DNA of 64,000 nucleotides from Monarcha castaneiventris obscurior (Eukaryota > Chordata > Aves > Passeriformes > Monarchidae). The notes beneath the pieces are model-generated. The model was given only the letters and a program-made list of their open reading frames with translations. It did no database searches and was not told the origin of the DNA. Below, piece by piece: positions 1-13,100 of the stretch. Location: contig JAMPIT010000848.1 in assembly GCA_026261815.1 (NCBI GenBank), positions 3,720,001-3,784,000 of the forward strand, read 5' to 3'. A program made the position numbers and the translations under genes. The first letter of the stretch is position 1. The number at the start of each line of letters is the position of its first letter.

Positions 1-2233
1 TGCTCATACTGAAATTGTTTCATAACCACATGAATTTGGAGTTTTCATTTCACCCTTGGAAGAAATGTAGAGCCTGGCACACTGACAAGTATAACAGTGT
101 GTAAAAGCACAATTAACTTATGCTCCCACCCCATTTTTTTACATTTCTAAGGAAGCCCTGAGATTTCAGAGTGATTGTTTTCACTTCAGAGCCAGCAGCA
201 CACGCTCACCTCATCAGCAGTGCCGTGCAAAGCCAGTGCCTTCAGCCACCGGCACGAGCCCCTGGCCCAGCGCTGGGTGAGAGAGCTCACAGCACATCCT
301 GCTCCTGCCCCCAGCAGCACGCTTCCCAAACCAGAGAAATGGTAATTAGAAAGGCCACGTGGAATTAAATACAGTGCTAACAGACTTAGGCACCATAATC
401 CCTAGTTTTTTTCTTAGTACAACCAACTTTTTAATTTCAAAATGTGGATTTGTCTATACATACACAAATAGCACCTTAGAGACTAAAGATCAAACAAAAT
501 TTCTCAGTATGTTTAAGTCAGGAGATGCCCAAAGATGCTGAAGTTATCTGCTTGCCAAGTATTTTGAGATCTTGAATTCTCAACTCACATTGATGAAACA
601 CAGACAGCTAAAAAGCAAATGGTTTCAGTCACTCCCTGTTGAGATCCCAACACTACAAATGTTCACGAACTTTGGTATTTACCTGCTTTACAAAGACAGC
701 TGGGGAGAGCAGAGTAATTGTAAATGTTTGCAGAATATGGCCCCTTCTCTCTGACAATGACACACTGTGTGACTGAGACAGAGCGGTGTGTGAAGGTGGA
801 GCTTATTGAGGCAAGAAACTTTTTAATTAGTTTGAGGCTGTTGAATGAGCAAGGCTGAAGATCCCTGTGCTGAACATGGGTGCAGTATCAAACCATTGCT
901 TTGAATTTGGTTCCCTGATGACTTGAGCTTGCTGCCACTTGCTTCCCTGAGGTCTCAATGACACTGTGTAGAGCATCTCACTAGCATTTCGTCTTCTTCC
1001 TGATGAGTGCAGACTCCAAAAACTCTTTGTTGATGTCCCAATACATCTTAGTATTTGCCTATTTTCCTTTTAATCACCCTGGGATTGACCTGTCTTTGGC
1101 AGCTACATGTAGATATCTCACTAGTAAGTGGTACTAACACAGATCAGAGAAGCTTTCAGAATTATTCACCCTCATACTCGCTTTAATAATCTCAAGTCAA
1201 AAAAAAAAAAAGCCCAAACCAAACTTCCAAAGTTCATCTGTCTTCCATTCTCTTAGAGTTTGCTTTAGATATCCACCAGACTTGTCACATCTAAGTGAAA
1301 ATACTTTAAAACCACTCTCAAGCCGAATGTCACTTCAGAACCACCATCCCTTGGATCACAAACAGGGTGAGGCTCCAGCCAGGTCTCATGTTTCCAGCAG
1401 CATTCCATAGCACTGCACATGCTTTGCCTTTAGCACCAATCCCATACAGACACCCTGCCAGACACAATCATCTCCAGCTAGCCTGGCAACTTGCGAGCTC
1501 TCCCAGGCACGTGGTCTGGAGAGCCTGGCTGCTACAACAGGAACAGGCAGCTGCAGAGCAATGGATAAAATTGCACCTAAAAGCAGAACAAAACACCACC
1601 AGGCCGAGCCTTTGCTAGCTCTCTTTCACAAGCCTGTGCCCAGATCTGTGCAGAGTTGTAAAACTCTGTTTAAATACATGGATAAATCAATAAAAGTATT
1701 CTGCCACTCCCAAAAGTTGCAAGGGTCACAAATTAGAGCAAAACACATATATTAACAGGAAAGGACTGGGTAGTTTTATATTGTGATGCTTTGCTCTGTG
1801 GATTCTGATTATTTTTTAAATATTGATTGTTCATTTTTAATGGAGATCTAATGAAACACCCTTAAGCTCTGGTGTGGTTTGCATCTATGGTTAGCAAGCC
1901 AAATACCAGCATGTTTTGTTTCACAAGTAGCATTAGAGATAAGAGAGGGTAAGATTGTGCCCTGGTTTTACAAGGCTGTAAGAGGCACTTAGGGGCCATA
2001 CAGTCTCCTGCTTGGCTGCCTAAAGCCTGCTCTGGTCATTAAATAATGTGAAAGGCTTATAATAACAGCTGGTGACTAATCTATTCCCTTTGTACAAATG
2101 TTTTACATTTGTCACTATAACCACTGCAGAGAGACAGCTCTGCTCTCTTGAAGGCTGAATCTTGCCCAGAATTCTTCTTATTTACTCAAAACGTCACCCT
2201 CACATTTGCTAAATATTATCACATCATGATGAG
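1..2233. other. Non-coding unique DNA, no gene seen
   Basis: All open frames here are short (at most about 83 codons) and resemble no protein I know. There is a short poly-A run near 1200-1212. I recognise no transposon, RNA gene or promoter. The base composition is ordinary, mildly AT-rich vertebrate DNA. Confidence 0.6.
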
Positions 2234-2290
2234 AGTCGCCCCAAGACAGAGCTTACAATCTGTAGTGGGTATAATCAAAAGATGGTAGTC
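2234..2290. repeat. Possible fragment of an ancient amniote interspersed repeat
   Basis: The wording 'ccccaagacagagcttac' followed by 'aatctgtagtgggtat' resembles a phrase ('...gagcttacaatcta...') that recurs in old, highly diverged SINE/LINE-type repeats of reptiles, birds and mammals. Only one short module is visible and the family cannot be named safely. A similar module is present near 41.2 kb. A chance match cannot be excluded. Confidence 0.3.
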
Positions 2291-5200
2291 ACAGGATCTT
2301 TATGATACCAAGGTAAGATAAAACATTCAGCAGTAAAAAGCAGTGGGAAAGGTGTTAAAGAAGCTCTTTCTTTAAGTTACTGGAAACCATACTTTCCAAC
2401 AGAAGTTCTCCTCAGTCTGCAAATGGAAAGGAACCCCTCAGTTTTGTGTCAAGTGAAAAAAATAATAAAAACAAACCAGTAGAGCACTGGGAGTAGAGAT
2501 GAACCACAGATGCACCACAGCTAAAGTTCTCTGTTGTGCAAGTCACAACTGAGGTCTGTCAGACACTGACTCTCTGCTTTAAAGACACACGGGTTCATTT
2601 TTCCCATATTTCATGGTTTTAACAGATCACATATGAATTGCACATGGGAAGCACATGCACCAAACATGTCTGTCTGTTGGTTCGGTGCCTCTTCCCTCTT
2701 ATTAAAGAAATAATATTGCATTCTTGGACATCCCAGGACATCCATGGGTCATCCTAGGTGAATGGCAAATTATTTCACTGAATGACTTCTCCAGATGAGT
2801 TTGTGACTTACACAGTGAGTTACAGCCCGACAGTGAGCGTGAACCTGGACTTGACCCTGATATCCTGGAGAAGGACCAGCAGCCTCCGTATTCTAAAAAA
2901 ATTTTAATTGTTCACCTTCCACTCTATGTGGTCATTTATATCTTTTCTACTGGCTTACTTCCAAGTAAAGGTCCAAGCATTAACCTTGCTTCCAGCACTT
3001 TAACTGCACTTCTCAGGAATATCAGCCACACGCTGTCCCATGTAATTCAGTGAACACAGATTCCCTTTTTCCTCAGACCCTTTTCCTTCCTGGCAGCAGT
3101 ATGGACACTTCCATATTATAACCCCTAAAAAAGTTAAAATTTCCAAGTAACAGAGATGATGACACTTTTCTTCTACTTGTGCAGGTCAGCTTAGGACCAA
3201 AGAATAGTCCAGCTCTTGTCTTGAGTGAAGCCATGGCCTGCCTTTGGTAGTATCTTCGTATATTCAGGAAGGGAGAAGAGACAAGATTGATGCCTAGAGC
3301 TGCTCAGTGTTAAAGCAAAGATTTCACCAAAACCTCATTTCTCATCAACCAAAATGTTCCTCAACTCAGTCTAAGTTGCTGCAAAATCTAGATGTTCAAA
3401 ATACCCTTCTCAAACTATAAAACATTTAAATGTTTAGTTTTCAAGTTTTCAGGAGGAAATATCTTCATTTTTCACTAATAGTTTTAAACACTGAAAGTTT
3501 TTTTAAAATTTCAAGCTTAAAAAAAATTAAATTAACAAAACCAATTAAATGAACAAAAATTAAATTCGATTTCTCATTTGACACCAGAAAGAACTGACAG
3601 CTTTTCAGTTCACACACTTTTTAAAGATGGATTGTTTTGAATGCACTCAAAAGTTCTTCACAAATATTTTTCTGCTTCTTTAGAGAATTGTCAGAACACA
3701 AAAAAACATGGCTGCACCAGTAAGTTCCATGACTGTGGAGGACACAGACTCACGTGGCCTCCAACAGCTGTATTCCATCTAATTCTCCTACTGCAGCTTT
3801 AGTTTCCCATTGGTTTGGCAACCCCGAAGGTCCGGAATATCTTGTGGACAACATTAGGCATGAGAACATAGGTAGAATTTAGTCTGCCTGAAAACAGCAG
3901 TGAGTTCATGGACATTTTCCATCTCCTGCTGGTCTTCTGGGAATGGTGCCACTCTAACCTACCTCTTTCTCCTCCCTCTGTGCAGAACTCTGCTCCAAAG
4001 GTACATTTGGGCTCTGCAAATGCATAAACGTGCCACAGCGGTGCCAAGGAAGAATCCAGGACTAGCATCAGGTGAAGGGAAGGAGAATCTTGCCAAGGGA
4101 AAAGACACCTAGGAGTGATGAGTCAATTCTCAGAAAGAGAGCTCTGAGATGGGATGGGATGCTCTGGTGACAAAAGGAACTGTGACTCACAGGAAAGTCA
4201 CATGAAATATAAACGTGTTGCTCAATGCTCCCTGCCGTGTCCGGGGATGGCTAAGTCCTCACAGAGGTATCACCAGGAGGAAACTGCTGGCTGTGTGTGG
4301 TCACCTCTTCCCTGAAATCCAGAATCAGAGACTGAAAGAGGAACTAAACAAGATTCTGCAAAATTTGTCCTTTTTCATAAACCTTTCCTAATGTTGCACT
4401 CTTTACATCAAGCTCAGCTATGGAGCTCTCTTTTTGACTTACACTCAATACCTATTATCATCATCAATTGGTCCCAAATCAAGAACTCCTCTGGAATAAA
4501 TCTGACTGTTGGAAAAACGAATGCCAAATCACACTCTGTCCAAGAAGCTTAATATCTAAATGTAGGACAAGAGAGAGACAGAGACAGACAAACAAGAAAT
4601 AAAAGAGATCTAAAAGAGAACAACTGTGATAAGCAGGAGTCCCAGCACATCGTGTTCCCTGGCATTGCCAGCTCCCTTTGTAGGCATCATGGCAGGGGAA
4701 AACTTTATTCTCTTGGTCCAAAAATAACTTATATTTTGAATGTCTTGTTATAAATCTGGTTTGATCAGACATGGGATCTCTGGAATGAGAATAAACATAG
4801 GCTATCTTACCAGACAAATAACTCATTGGGTGTTTATCTTTGAGCTGTTTTTCCCAAACAGTTTTATAATCTACACACACATATTTAATTGTTTGCTTTA
4901 CATGAAATGGCATTCATGCTGTGCCTTAGCCTCATCATGAAAACACATTTTCTGGATAATTGAGACATTTTTATAAAAAAAAAGATTTTGCGACTTGCAG
5001 TGGACCTGATCTTGTAGCAGTTTCTGGCTTGTGAGGTTACAGGGATCAGGCCTGTGCTGCACCTCCTGTGTTAGGAAGCAAAAATCTTTCTTATATGAAA
5101 ACAGGTTGAATTAAAGAAGTCAACAAAAAACCACAAATTATGCCATCAAAATTTATTTCTAAGATAATTCAGCCCAAACTAAAGTTGGTGGAAATACACC

Positions 5201-5764
5201 AGATAACATTAGTAGAGGCAAGTCCTAAGTATAGCACAGAAAATTTTATAAAATAGAAGTTTGGCATGTATTATTTACACAGCAGAACTATATTTTTTTA
5301 ATTCTTTGAGATATTAATATGCAAGGTCCAGTTAAAGTGAAGGCTCTGTCTCTACCTGAATCACTCCTAGAACTCGATGTGACTTGGTCTGTTCCCATAC
5401 ATAGGAAGCACTGATAGTCCAGCCACAGAGGAAGAGGTAAATTTAATCTACTCAGTGCCTTTCCCATCCAAGTCAAGAGTGGAATTACAGGGGAGGAAAT
5501 GAGGCGAGCCTCAGCTCAGCTTGCTGGCAAGAGCATCTCAGGCTGTGTGGGGTAGGAGACGGGAAAGCAAAAAGGCCTCCTGAGGTTAAACAGCCACCAA
5601 CAAATTACTGGCCTTCCTCAAACTGGAGGAAGCAGGGAGGAGAGGGATTTGAAGGGATACCAAAATTCCTGCTCAAATTAGCAAAAGGATGATGCAGTTT
5701 CGATGTTACCTTTTGCACTGGGCAATACCTGTGGGCACAACACAGCACAGGCTGGGATTGCTGG
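2291..5764. other. Non-coding unique DNA, no gene seen
   Basis: The longest open frame is a minus-strand frame of 144 codons at 4479-4913. It has no recognisable domain, and its cysteine- and serine-rich translation looks random. A low-complexity A/T-rich patch lies at about 3470-3570. There is a short GATGG repeat at about 4149-4162. No RNA gene or transposon is recognised. Confidence 0.6.
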
Positions 5765-5855
5765 GGCTGCCCTGTGCAGGGCCAGGAGCTGAACATTGAC
5801 GAACCTTGTGTGTCCCTTTCCAACTCAGGGTGTTTTATGATTCTATAATTTATGA
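5765..5855 (+). mobile_element. CR1 LINE 3'-end fragment (sense on +)
   Basis: This is the last ~90 bp of a 5'-truncated CR1 non-LTR retrotransposon. The phrase 'gggccaggagctgaac' is followed by a 'ccctttccaactcaggg' block and a 3' tail of imperfect 8-bp units ('tatgattctata'). These are hallmarks of the CR1 3' untranslated region and tail in birds. The 'gccaggag(t/c)tg(g)a' wording marks a CR1 subfamily different from the copies at 15.2, 25.4 and 53.4 kb. No coding portion remains, so the copy is dead. Confidence 0.85.
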
Positions 5856-8669
5856 TAACATAGTGCAGAGAAATCCAAAGACATCTCAAATTTTTCACCT
5901 TAGGTCTGCAGATAGATATAGATCTAGAAACCTTCACCTGGCACTGCAGTGAGCAGAGGCTATTTTCAAAAAGGACAATGGCTCCCACCCACAATGGAAC
6001 CTCTAGCACCAAAACCATTATTGGAGATTTTAGTTTAATTCTGTAAAACCTGTAGCTCAGGACACTAAACCATTTCCCTCTACATAACTTGTCCAAATCA
6101 GGCTCTGAATAGCAGTGACTTAAAGTGTTTACTATCAAATAATAAGAGTTTGGTGGCTGAAATAAGCTGCCAGTAGCATTGATACAGCCTCAATTAGGCA
6201 GAATTTAGCAGTGCTCTACCACCAGCGTTGCCCAAAGCAGGCTGCAAAAGGACTGTCTGACCACTGCTTCCCTGGGGACCTCCAGGGAAATGAGATGTAT
6301 CTCATGAGCTTCTCAATCAGCAGAAATTGGAAGAAAAACAAATAAAACAGTTGGTGGTCTCAACTGTGTTTCTTGTGGGCAGTCACCCATGTTGCAAAAG
6401 CTTTCCTTATGATGGGCACTAATTGCTCTCCCTTGTGAGAGATCTTAGTCAAAAAGTCAGAAGTGAAATTATAACAGAGAGTAAAGGTCAGGGTGACAAA
6501 AGCATTTAGGTGCCTTGCCCCAAACAAGGAGCCTGAACATCCAGCAGAACCAATGGGAATGCTGGTCCCTACGTAGGAAAAGCGACCTGGACTCACCTGA
6601 TCCACATTTAATCAAATTTAGGTAATCAATAAGTTGCTGTTTCAAGGTTTTCTGCAAAGGAGGAAGAAAGGCATCTCCAAAATCAGATCAGAGCTTCTGT
6701 GGGACACACAGCTTCCCTGAAGGTGCCCATTTCAAACATCAATAGAAAGAAAGATCAGCCCTAAAACCTCAGAAAACTGCCCAACCTGAGGTGTCCTGAA
6801 CCTTGGTCTGTGTATCTACACCACTCTGCAGACCAGCCCTGGTTGTAGGATCTCTCTCACCTCCTCCTACTGCCTAAAATACAAGTGTCTAGCTTAAGCT
6901 GGTCTTCCTCAGGCTCCCTGCTGGGAACCACTTCTCCACTGGCCTAGATGGACCTTTCACCAAAATGTGAGGCTTTGAGCTTCTTCAAACTGAGCTTGGT
7001 GTTTGCTCTTTTCTGCATGGTCTGTGAATGAACCTCAGAGCTGTTCCCAGGTTGGAGAGGAAGATGTTGAATTTCGGATTTGAGATCTTGATTTCTGAAT
7101 CATTTGTACTCACTGGTATCACAGTTATCGGAAGGTGCCGGGCTGAGAGAGGTACACGCCCTCTCTGCCGTGAAACTCATGGAGAAGTGCACAAAGCAGT
7201 GTGAAAAAGCAGTTCTGAAACTGCACATTTTCAAAGAAACCAGATGAAACAGGCACTGATTCTCAAACCCAAATGTTAGTTCTCTAATCAGAAAGCAGGT
7301 CACTGCATGTTTCTCATGAACAATATATTTGTGGTAAACCATACAGATGCAGTTTCTAATACAAATAGAGTATTTTAATTTATAGTAAGCTCAGTACATA
7401 CTTTTCAGTTAAAAATATGCTTTTGATTGCATATCCAATCTTATTTTCAATAATTAACATATAGCATTGTTTAAAGAATTGAGATTTTTAGAAAAAAAAT
7501 TGTAGGAAATACAATTTCTTCATGTTTATCCTCTGAGGCCCATATGTATATAAGAACAGATCTGAGATATTCTTGTCATTACAGAGATATCCTCAAAACA
7601 TTAATTTTAAGGAGTTCCCAATCAGAATCTTGATCTTGAGGGATCATGGGGAGCTGGCAGAAGGTTCTCATGGAAGACACTGCGAAATGGTACATACCTG
7701 ATGGCAAGAAAGGGATATTTGGTGTGATGTGGACAAGCCCTTCAAGTCAATCATCACTGCAGCTTTTCCCCTCTGAATGTGAGGCATAATCCCAGGTTTT
7801 ATTCTTCTGTGTGTTCCTTGCAGGAATAATGTAGAGTGGCAAATCTCCAGGCAAGGAAATTTACAAATGGGCTATGTCACACAATGTCAGAGGACACGTT
7901 CTGGAGGCTACAAAGAAACAAAAAACAGAATCAAATGAAATATTAACAGTCAGATTAGATATGACAAAACTGGTAATATGGAATTTTATTGAAATCAGTG
8001 TAATATTTCTAAGAAGGTATCTGGTTGGTATCTGGGGGGGATGATTTTCTAAATGTGATATTTCAATGCTCAGAAATGCCAAATGTTTAAAAAGTCACCA
8101 ATGGTGGTGTTTCAGCGGAAAATGTTGACATTTTTTCACTTGAACGTCACTGATTCTCGGGGAATATTTTATTCTACAAAAGCTTTCCAAGACTTAGCCA
8201 AGTATACATACTACCCTGAAAAGGAGAGTGGAAGGGGAAGGGGGACATTCTTAGCAGAGCAAACAGGGTTTAGGATAACAGGAGCCACTTGATGCTGAGT
8301 GGGAAGGTGAGTTTGTGCAGTAACTGCCCTGATCTGAAATGTAATGTCCAACCCCGTCTCCTTTTTAACTTCAGCTCAGAGCAAGTGTCAGATCCCAATG
8401 TAAACTTTCCCATCTGTGTTATTCTATTAACTGAAAGGGAAAGGGATTAGCATGTGTACTCGTCACATCTTTTGACCTGTTGCATACTGAGACCCAAGGT
8501 AATGTTAAAGCAAACAGCATTCTTCTCCCTCTGCCAGGATAAGCAGGGCACAGGGGTGGCGTTTTGTGAGAAGAAAAGAAAGCCAGACCACGTAAAACAA
8601 AGTATGCACCCTGTGCAAAAATAAATCTTGGACGCTGAAGATTTCCAAAGGGTATACCTTAAACAGGGT
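5856..8669. other. Non-coding unique DNA, no gene seen
   Basis: Open frames are all below about 85 codons outside the CR1 shadow and show no known domain. AT-rich DNA occurs at about 7350-7500. I recognise no other repeat or RNA gene. Confidence 0.6.
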
Positions 8670-8689
8670 GAGAGAGAGAGAGAGAGAGA
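8670..8689 (+). repeat. (GA)n dinucleotide microsatellite
   Basis: A short uninterrupted run of GA dinucleotides, about ten units long. It sits in the middle of two overlapping minus-strand open frames (8447-8812 and 8505-9035), where it produces a Ser-Leu repeat. This supports treating those frames as non-coding. Confidence 0.9.
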
Positions 8690-9827
8690 AAACATTTGAG
8701 AGGAAAGTTCCCTTCCCTGCCAAGCACCAGATGGAGGGCCTTCCCACGGAAATAGCTGCAGAAGACAGATCGCTGACAGAAACCTCTGCCAAGAGAAGGG
8801 GGTCCCACTCACTGTGCTGGTAAAAGCTCAGTGGATGAGAACAGAATCCTCTGACTAAAACTCGTGCTCCAGAGAAGGGGGGTTGGAGAGTGGCACAGAG
8901 TTCCTTAACAGCGTGGCCCACTCCGCAAAGGAGCACAGGTTTTGGAAGGATTATGTGGTTTGGGGCTTCGTTCCTTCTTCTCATACAGATCCTGTTTTCG
9001 CCCTCACTGTGAGTTTGTAGAGCACATGTGCACACACACAGACATGCCTAGTGGCTACGATAATCTGCTTTGCCTCTCCCTTCCTCTGCATTTTATTTCC
9101 ACAGGGCCTTTGCAGTGATTGGGACAAGATGAAGTGTTGGATGCTGACACTGATAGAGAATCCATTTGGGGATAGAGGGTTTAATGAAGCTGTGCACCAA
9201 AAATCTCTTTTTCAAACGTTTCAGTTAACTTGGCACTAAATTATTCATAGAAGAAGAAATTGAGGGCTTTCTGCTCCTTCTGCTTTTTTTCCTGGATGTC
9301 TCCGATTCCTTTGTAAAAGTCCATAGGAGTGCATGCACTTTGTGAAAGAAGGAAACAAACTCATCATCTCCAGGACAAACCAGTCAGTTCAGCAATGAGA
9401 AGAAAGGCAATTAAGTGTACTGCTGTCACAGAGAGCCAGAGGAATGGGACAGGATTGCCTGGGTACAGTGTGTTAGGAAAGAGGCTCTTCCAAGCAGGCC
9501 TAGTGGGTACGCCCTGATACCCCAACATTTGAATGAGAGCCATTGTATTACAGTTATGGCCAAGGCTTGGGCATCTGATGTCAACAGGGTAGACCATTAA
9601 TACAAAATATTAGCCACAACTGAGGCCCAGTTCCACTTTTGGATGGTTTTCCCTGCTCACAGTGCAAGAACAACATCAGCAAATTAAATTAAGTCCAGCA
9701 GTAAACTATCAAGATAGCAAAACACAAGAGGAAAAGATGAGGGAGGTGAATTTTTTCAGCGTGAAAAACCTAAAAGTTAAAGCAGGGACTTAACTGGTGC
9801 TTTCTACTGCTGATAGATGGCTACACA
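8690..9827. other. Non-coding unique DNA, no gene seen
   Basis: Open frames are short and overlap one another in several frames without any recognisable protein. A few CA dinucleotides occur at about 9030-9040. No transposon or RNA gene was recognised. Confidence 0.6.
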
Positions 9828-10118
9828 GGAGATTGAGTCCAACTTTTCTCAGATATAGTGAAAGGATAAAAGGCAACGATCACGAGTTGCAACAAGACAA
9901 ATTCCTACTTCATTAAAAAATAAATTGAAAGGAGGACAGTTAAATTCTGGAACAGGTTGCACAAAAAGATGGTAAAACACCTAACCTTGCAGATTTTTAA
10001 AACTTGACAGAACATGGCCCAGAGAAACCTTAGCTACCTTTGAAGTTGGCCCTCTTTTAAGCAGGGGCAAGATGATCTACAAATGCCAGTTTCAATGTGA
10101 ACTAGTCCATGATTCTGA
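9828..10118 (+). mobile_element. Old, degenerate CR1 LINE 3' region (sense on +)
   Basis: The order of diverged blocks follows the CR1 3' region: 'ggataaaaggcaacgatcac' (compare 'ggacaagaggcaa-gggcac'), then 'ttctggaacaggttgcac' (compare 'ctggaacaggctgcccagag'), then 'gcaggggcaagatgatcta' (compare 'ggactagatgatct'). A remnant 'ccatgattctgaga' sits near the expected tail. There are many substitutions and small indels, so this insertion is clearly older than the CR1s at 15.2 or 25.4 kb. Boundaries are approximate. Confidence 0.7.
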
Positions 10119-13100
10119 GAGTACCAATTATAATTTTTGCATTGATATAGACAATCACCTTCTGAAATCCCTATCTCCTACCTCAACCCTAATGTCCTCC
10201 TCTAAAGGAAAACTTTTTCTTTCACTGCTACAAACCAGAAAAGCTTTTCTGGAAATAGAGACTGCACCACCTGCCCTTTGTGCCTTCATGGCAAGGTTTT
10301 TAATTCTCTGTGAGCATCATCATCATCACCATCTATGACAAAGAGGTCGCCAGAAAACGGTGCAACAATATTGGCAAAAAATTCCCTTGAAACACAGTGC
10401 ATTTCCTCTCACTGGCAGAGCCATAATTGTAGGAGTCTGTAGAGAAGACAAGGGTGACATGCAACATTCCTGCAGTGACAGTTAGGGGTATCCAAATGAA
10501 TTTATCAGGGAGAGACAAAGAGAATACCCTGATTTTCCCTGGATCATTTTAAAAGGAAACATTTCCCCGTACTTCGCAAAATATTAGGCAAAGCTGAGTT
10601 ACAGCTGTAGGGAAGCTCAAGGGAGATGGAGCATGGAGTGCAGGGAGCAACACTGAGCTTGTCCTGTGTTGGGGGGCACCAAATGAGAAGCCAGACACTA
10701 ATGCTGGGATCTGTCACCATGGCTGATGGTGTTTCCAGAGCAGGTATTAGCCCCTCTCTGGAAAGACTAGTGAGCCAAAGTCTGTGGCAGGCTGTTATAA
10801 AAAATGCAGCCACTTCAGTGCTGTGATTGGAAATGTTTACAGGATGATATTTTGGCAAGACAAAGAAGGCATTTTTGGGAGGCCATGTGGCCTGGGTCAT
10901 TGTTTTCCTGAAAGACAGAAAGAGACAAGAGCCCTGACACTTAGACTTAGTCTTATCCCTTTTCATGGCTGGAAGGACCCAGGCTGATAGTACAAGGCAG
11001 TGTTATCCCAAATTTCCTCATACAGCAACATTACCTCCTCATTTTCTTCTCAGTTCCTGAATCATCTTTATGGACTTGTCTTGGAGCAGTACATAAACTG
11101 CTCCATCCCCAGGCTAAGGCTCCACGTGCTGTGCAAGCACAGGATGCAACCTTGACACCACTTCCACGGTGCCATCCTTCCGGAAGAGATGTATCCAGTG
11201 GTATTTGTACAAATTTATAGCCTGATACCTCTAACATGACATTTTCTAAGTTCATTGTAAATGCACTGGCTGACAGAATAATTCTAAACACAGAGTCTTG
11301 ACAATATCTGTGCAGAAGTTCCTGGATTTATCCATCTCTGATATTAGATATTAAGAGGTCTAATTGCCCAAAGTCAGATGTGAAGATGCCTGGGTTACCT
11401 AGGCTTGATATTCACACAAACAGACCGTCCTTTTTAATCAATTAAATGCATTTTTTTATAGCTGTGTCTAATAATGTACATGTAAATATGCATGCACATA
11501 AATACAGAAACACACACACGTTTTTGTACTGCTCACTCCAGATAAAGAGGAGCAGGGAAAAACACATCAGGGCCCTGTTTCACATCACAAATTTCCAGTC
11601 TTCTGAAACAGACAGACAATACATGTTTTCTCCAGGATTATTCAATCTGAGTCCCAAGTCAGTGGCTTTAAAAAGACCCCCAAATGTTCAACAGAACTTA
11701 CTAGGACTGCTCAGCAGATTTCCACTCTAGTCCTGTACTGGACAAATGATCTGCCTGATGCACTTTAAACCTTAATTAAATTTTTGTTGATTTTTTTTTT
11801 TTTTAATTCTGTCTGAAGAGAATATTAGTTCAAGGACCAAGTATTTGTAGCCCATTTGGTGCTGTTGTGACACCAAAATGTCGATATTCCCACCAGCAGG
11901 GCTGAAAGGCTGAAGGATACTCACACCTGTGTGCACACACAGCCCCAAACCCTGCCCTGCTCTGTGTGCAGGAGACACCTGATGATTTGTCCTTATTTAG
12001 TAGGAGCAAAGTGAAAGGAGCACAGGGTGTGGGACATTTTAATGCTTTAAGCATTTCTACTTACTTGTTTAAATAATGTTGCAGTTTCATAAATCAAGAT
12101 TGTTCAATACCTTCTTTTTCATTGTCTATTTAATTTAACCACAATTTATGTCTTCAAATTCTCACTAACAATTCTTATCATCTGCTTTATGTCATAGCTG
12201 GTGGGGTCTGAGATCTGTACAGGATGGTGACATTTCTGATATCTTCAATATTTTATTCTTTAGAACAGGTGAACAAAAGGTTCACCAAAGCATTGCTCAA
12301 AATTGTTGCAAAGATAGAGAGCTTTCTTTACAGGGAGGAATTCAGATCAAGTCTCTCTCTAAAACAATAAGTAATGGCACTTGTAGGATCACATAGGTTA
12401 AAAAAAGTAGGTTTTTTCACCTAAGTTGTGAAGGGCAGCAAACTGCAAATCATCCACTGGCTCCAGTGGAGCTGGGGTTTTACACTGAGCATTCTGCAGA
12501 GCAATATATCCTCTGATTGCCTAAGTGAGAGCAGTGCAGGTCTGGTTTGCACTTCATCCTCCCTAATTTCACTCATCACCCCCCAGCCTTTGGGTACCTC
12601 TGAACTCAGTGTAGACCCTGTTCTGTCACCATCTTCACTGCAATCAGTGCTGTCCACACAGTTGATTTATGTTAAATAAAAAGCAATTGTGCCAGTGAAA
12701 GATAATTTCAGATTTGTCTGTCTACCTTATGTGGATATGGGTGTGAATGACACAAAACAAAAGTAGAGTTCATTCAGCATCACTCTGAGTTTTGAACCAT
12801 GGTACATCATGATCTAGAAGCAAACAAATTGCTATCACTTTGCTTATTCCTTCCCATTAACAGAGTCCATCCACACCAACACAGAGTCGACAGAGAAGTC
12901 TTTAAAAGGAAAAAAAAATCAAGCTAAATCAACTCTCAAATTCCCATGTAAACTGAGTTTAAGAGTGGAAAACTTCTTTTACCTATTCTTTGGGTGGTAC
13001 AAAAATCTAAAATTCCTATAGCCCTGCTTCCCTGGGCCAAGTCAAACAAGGATATTGTCCTTTTAATGTCTTAAAGGCTCTGTTTTCTTGTAATGCCAAA

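Noticed and set aside
5605..6138. 177-codon minus-strand frame as a gene
   Set aside because: Part of it is antisense to the CR1 fragment at 5,765-5,855, and the rest has no recognisable features.
10072..10338. An 88-codon frame ending in six histidines and leucine, like an affinity-tagged construct
   Set aside because: The histidines come from a natural (CAT)n microsatellite. The rest of the frame matches nothing, and the surroundings are ordinary bird DNA with no vector sequence.
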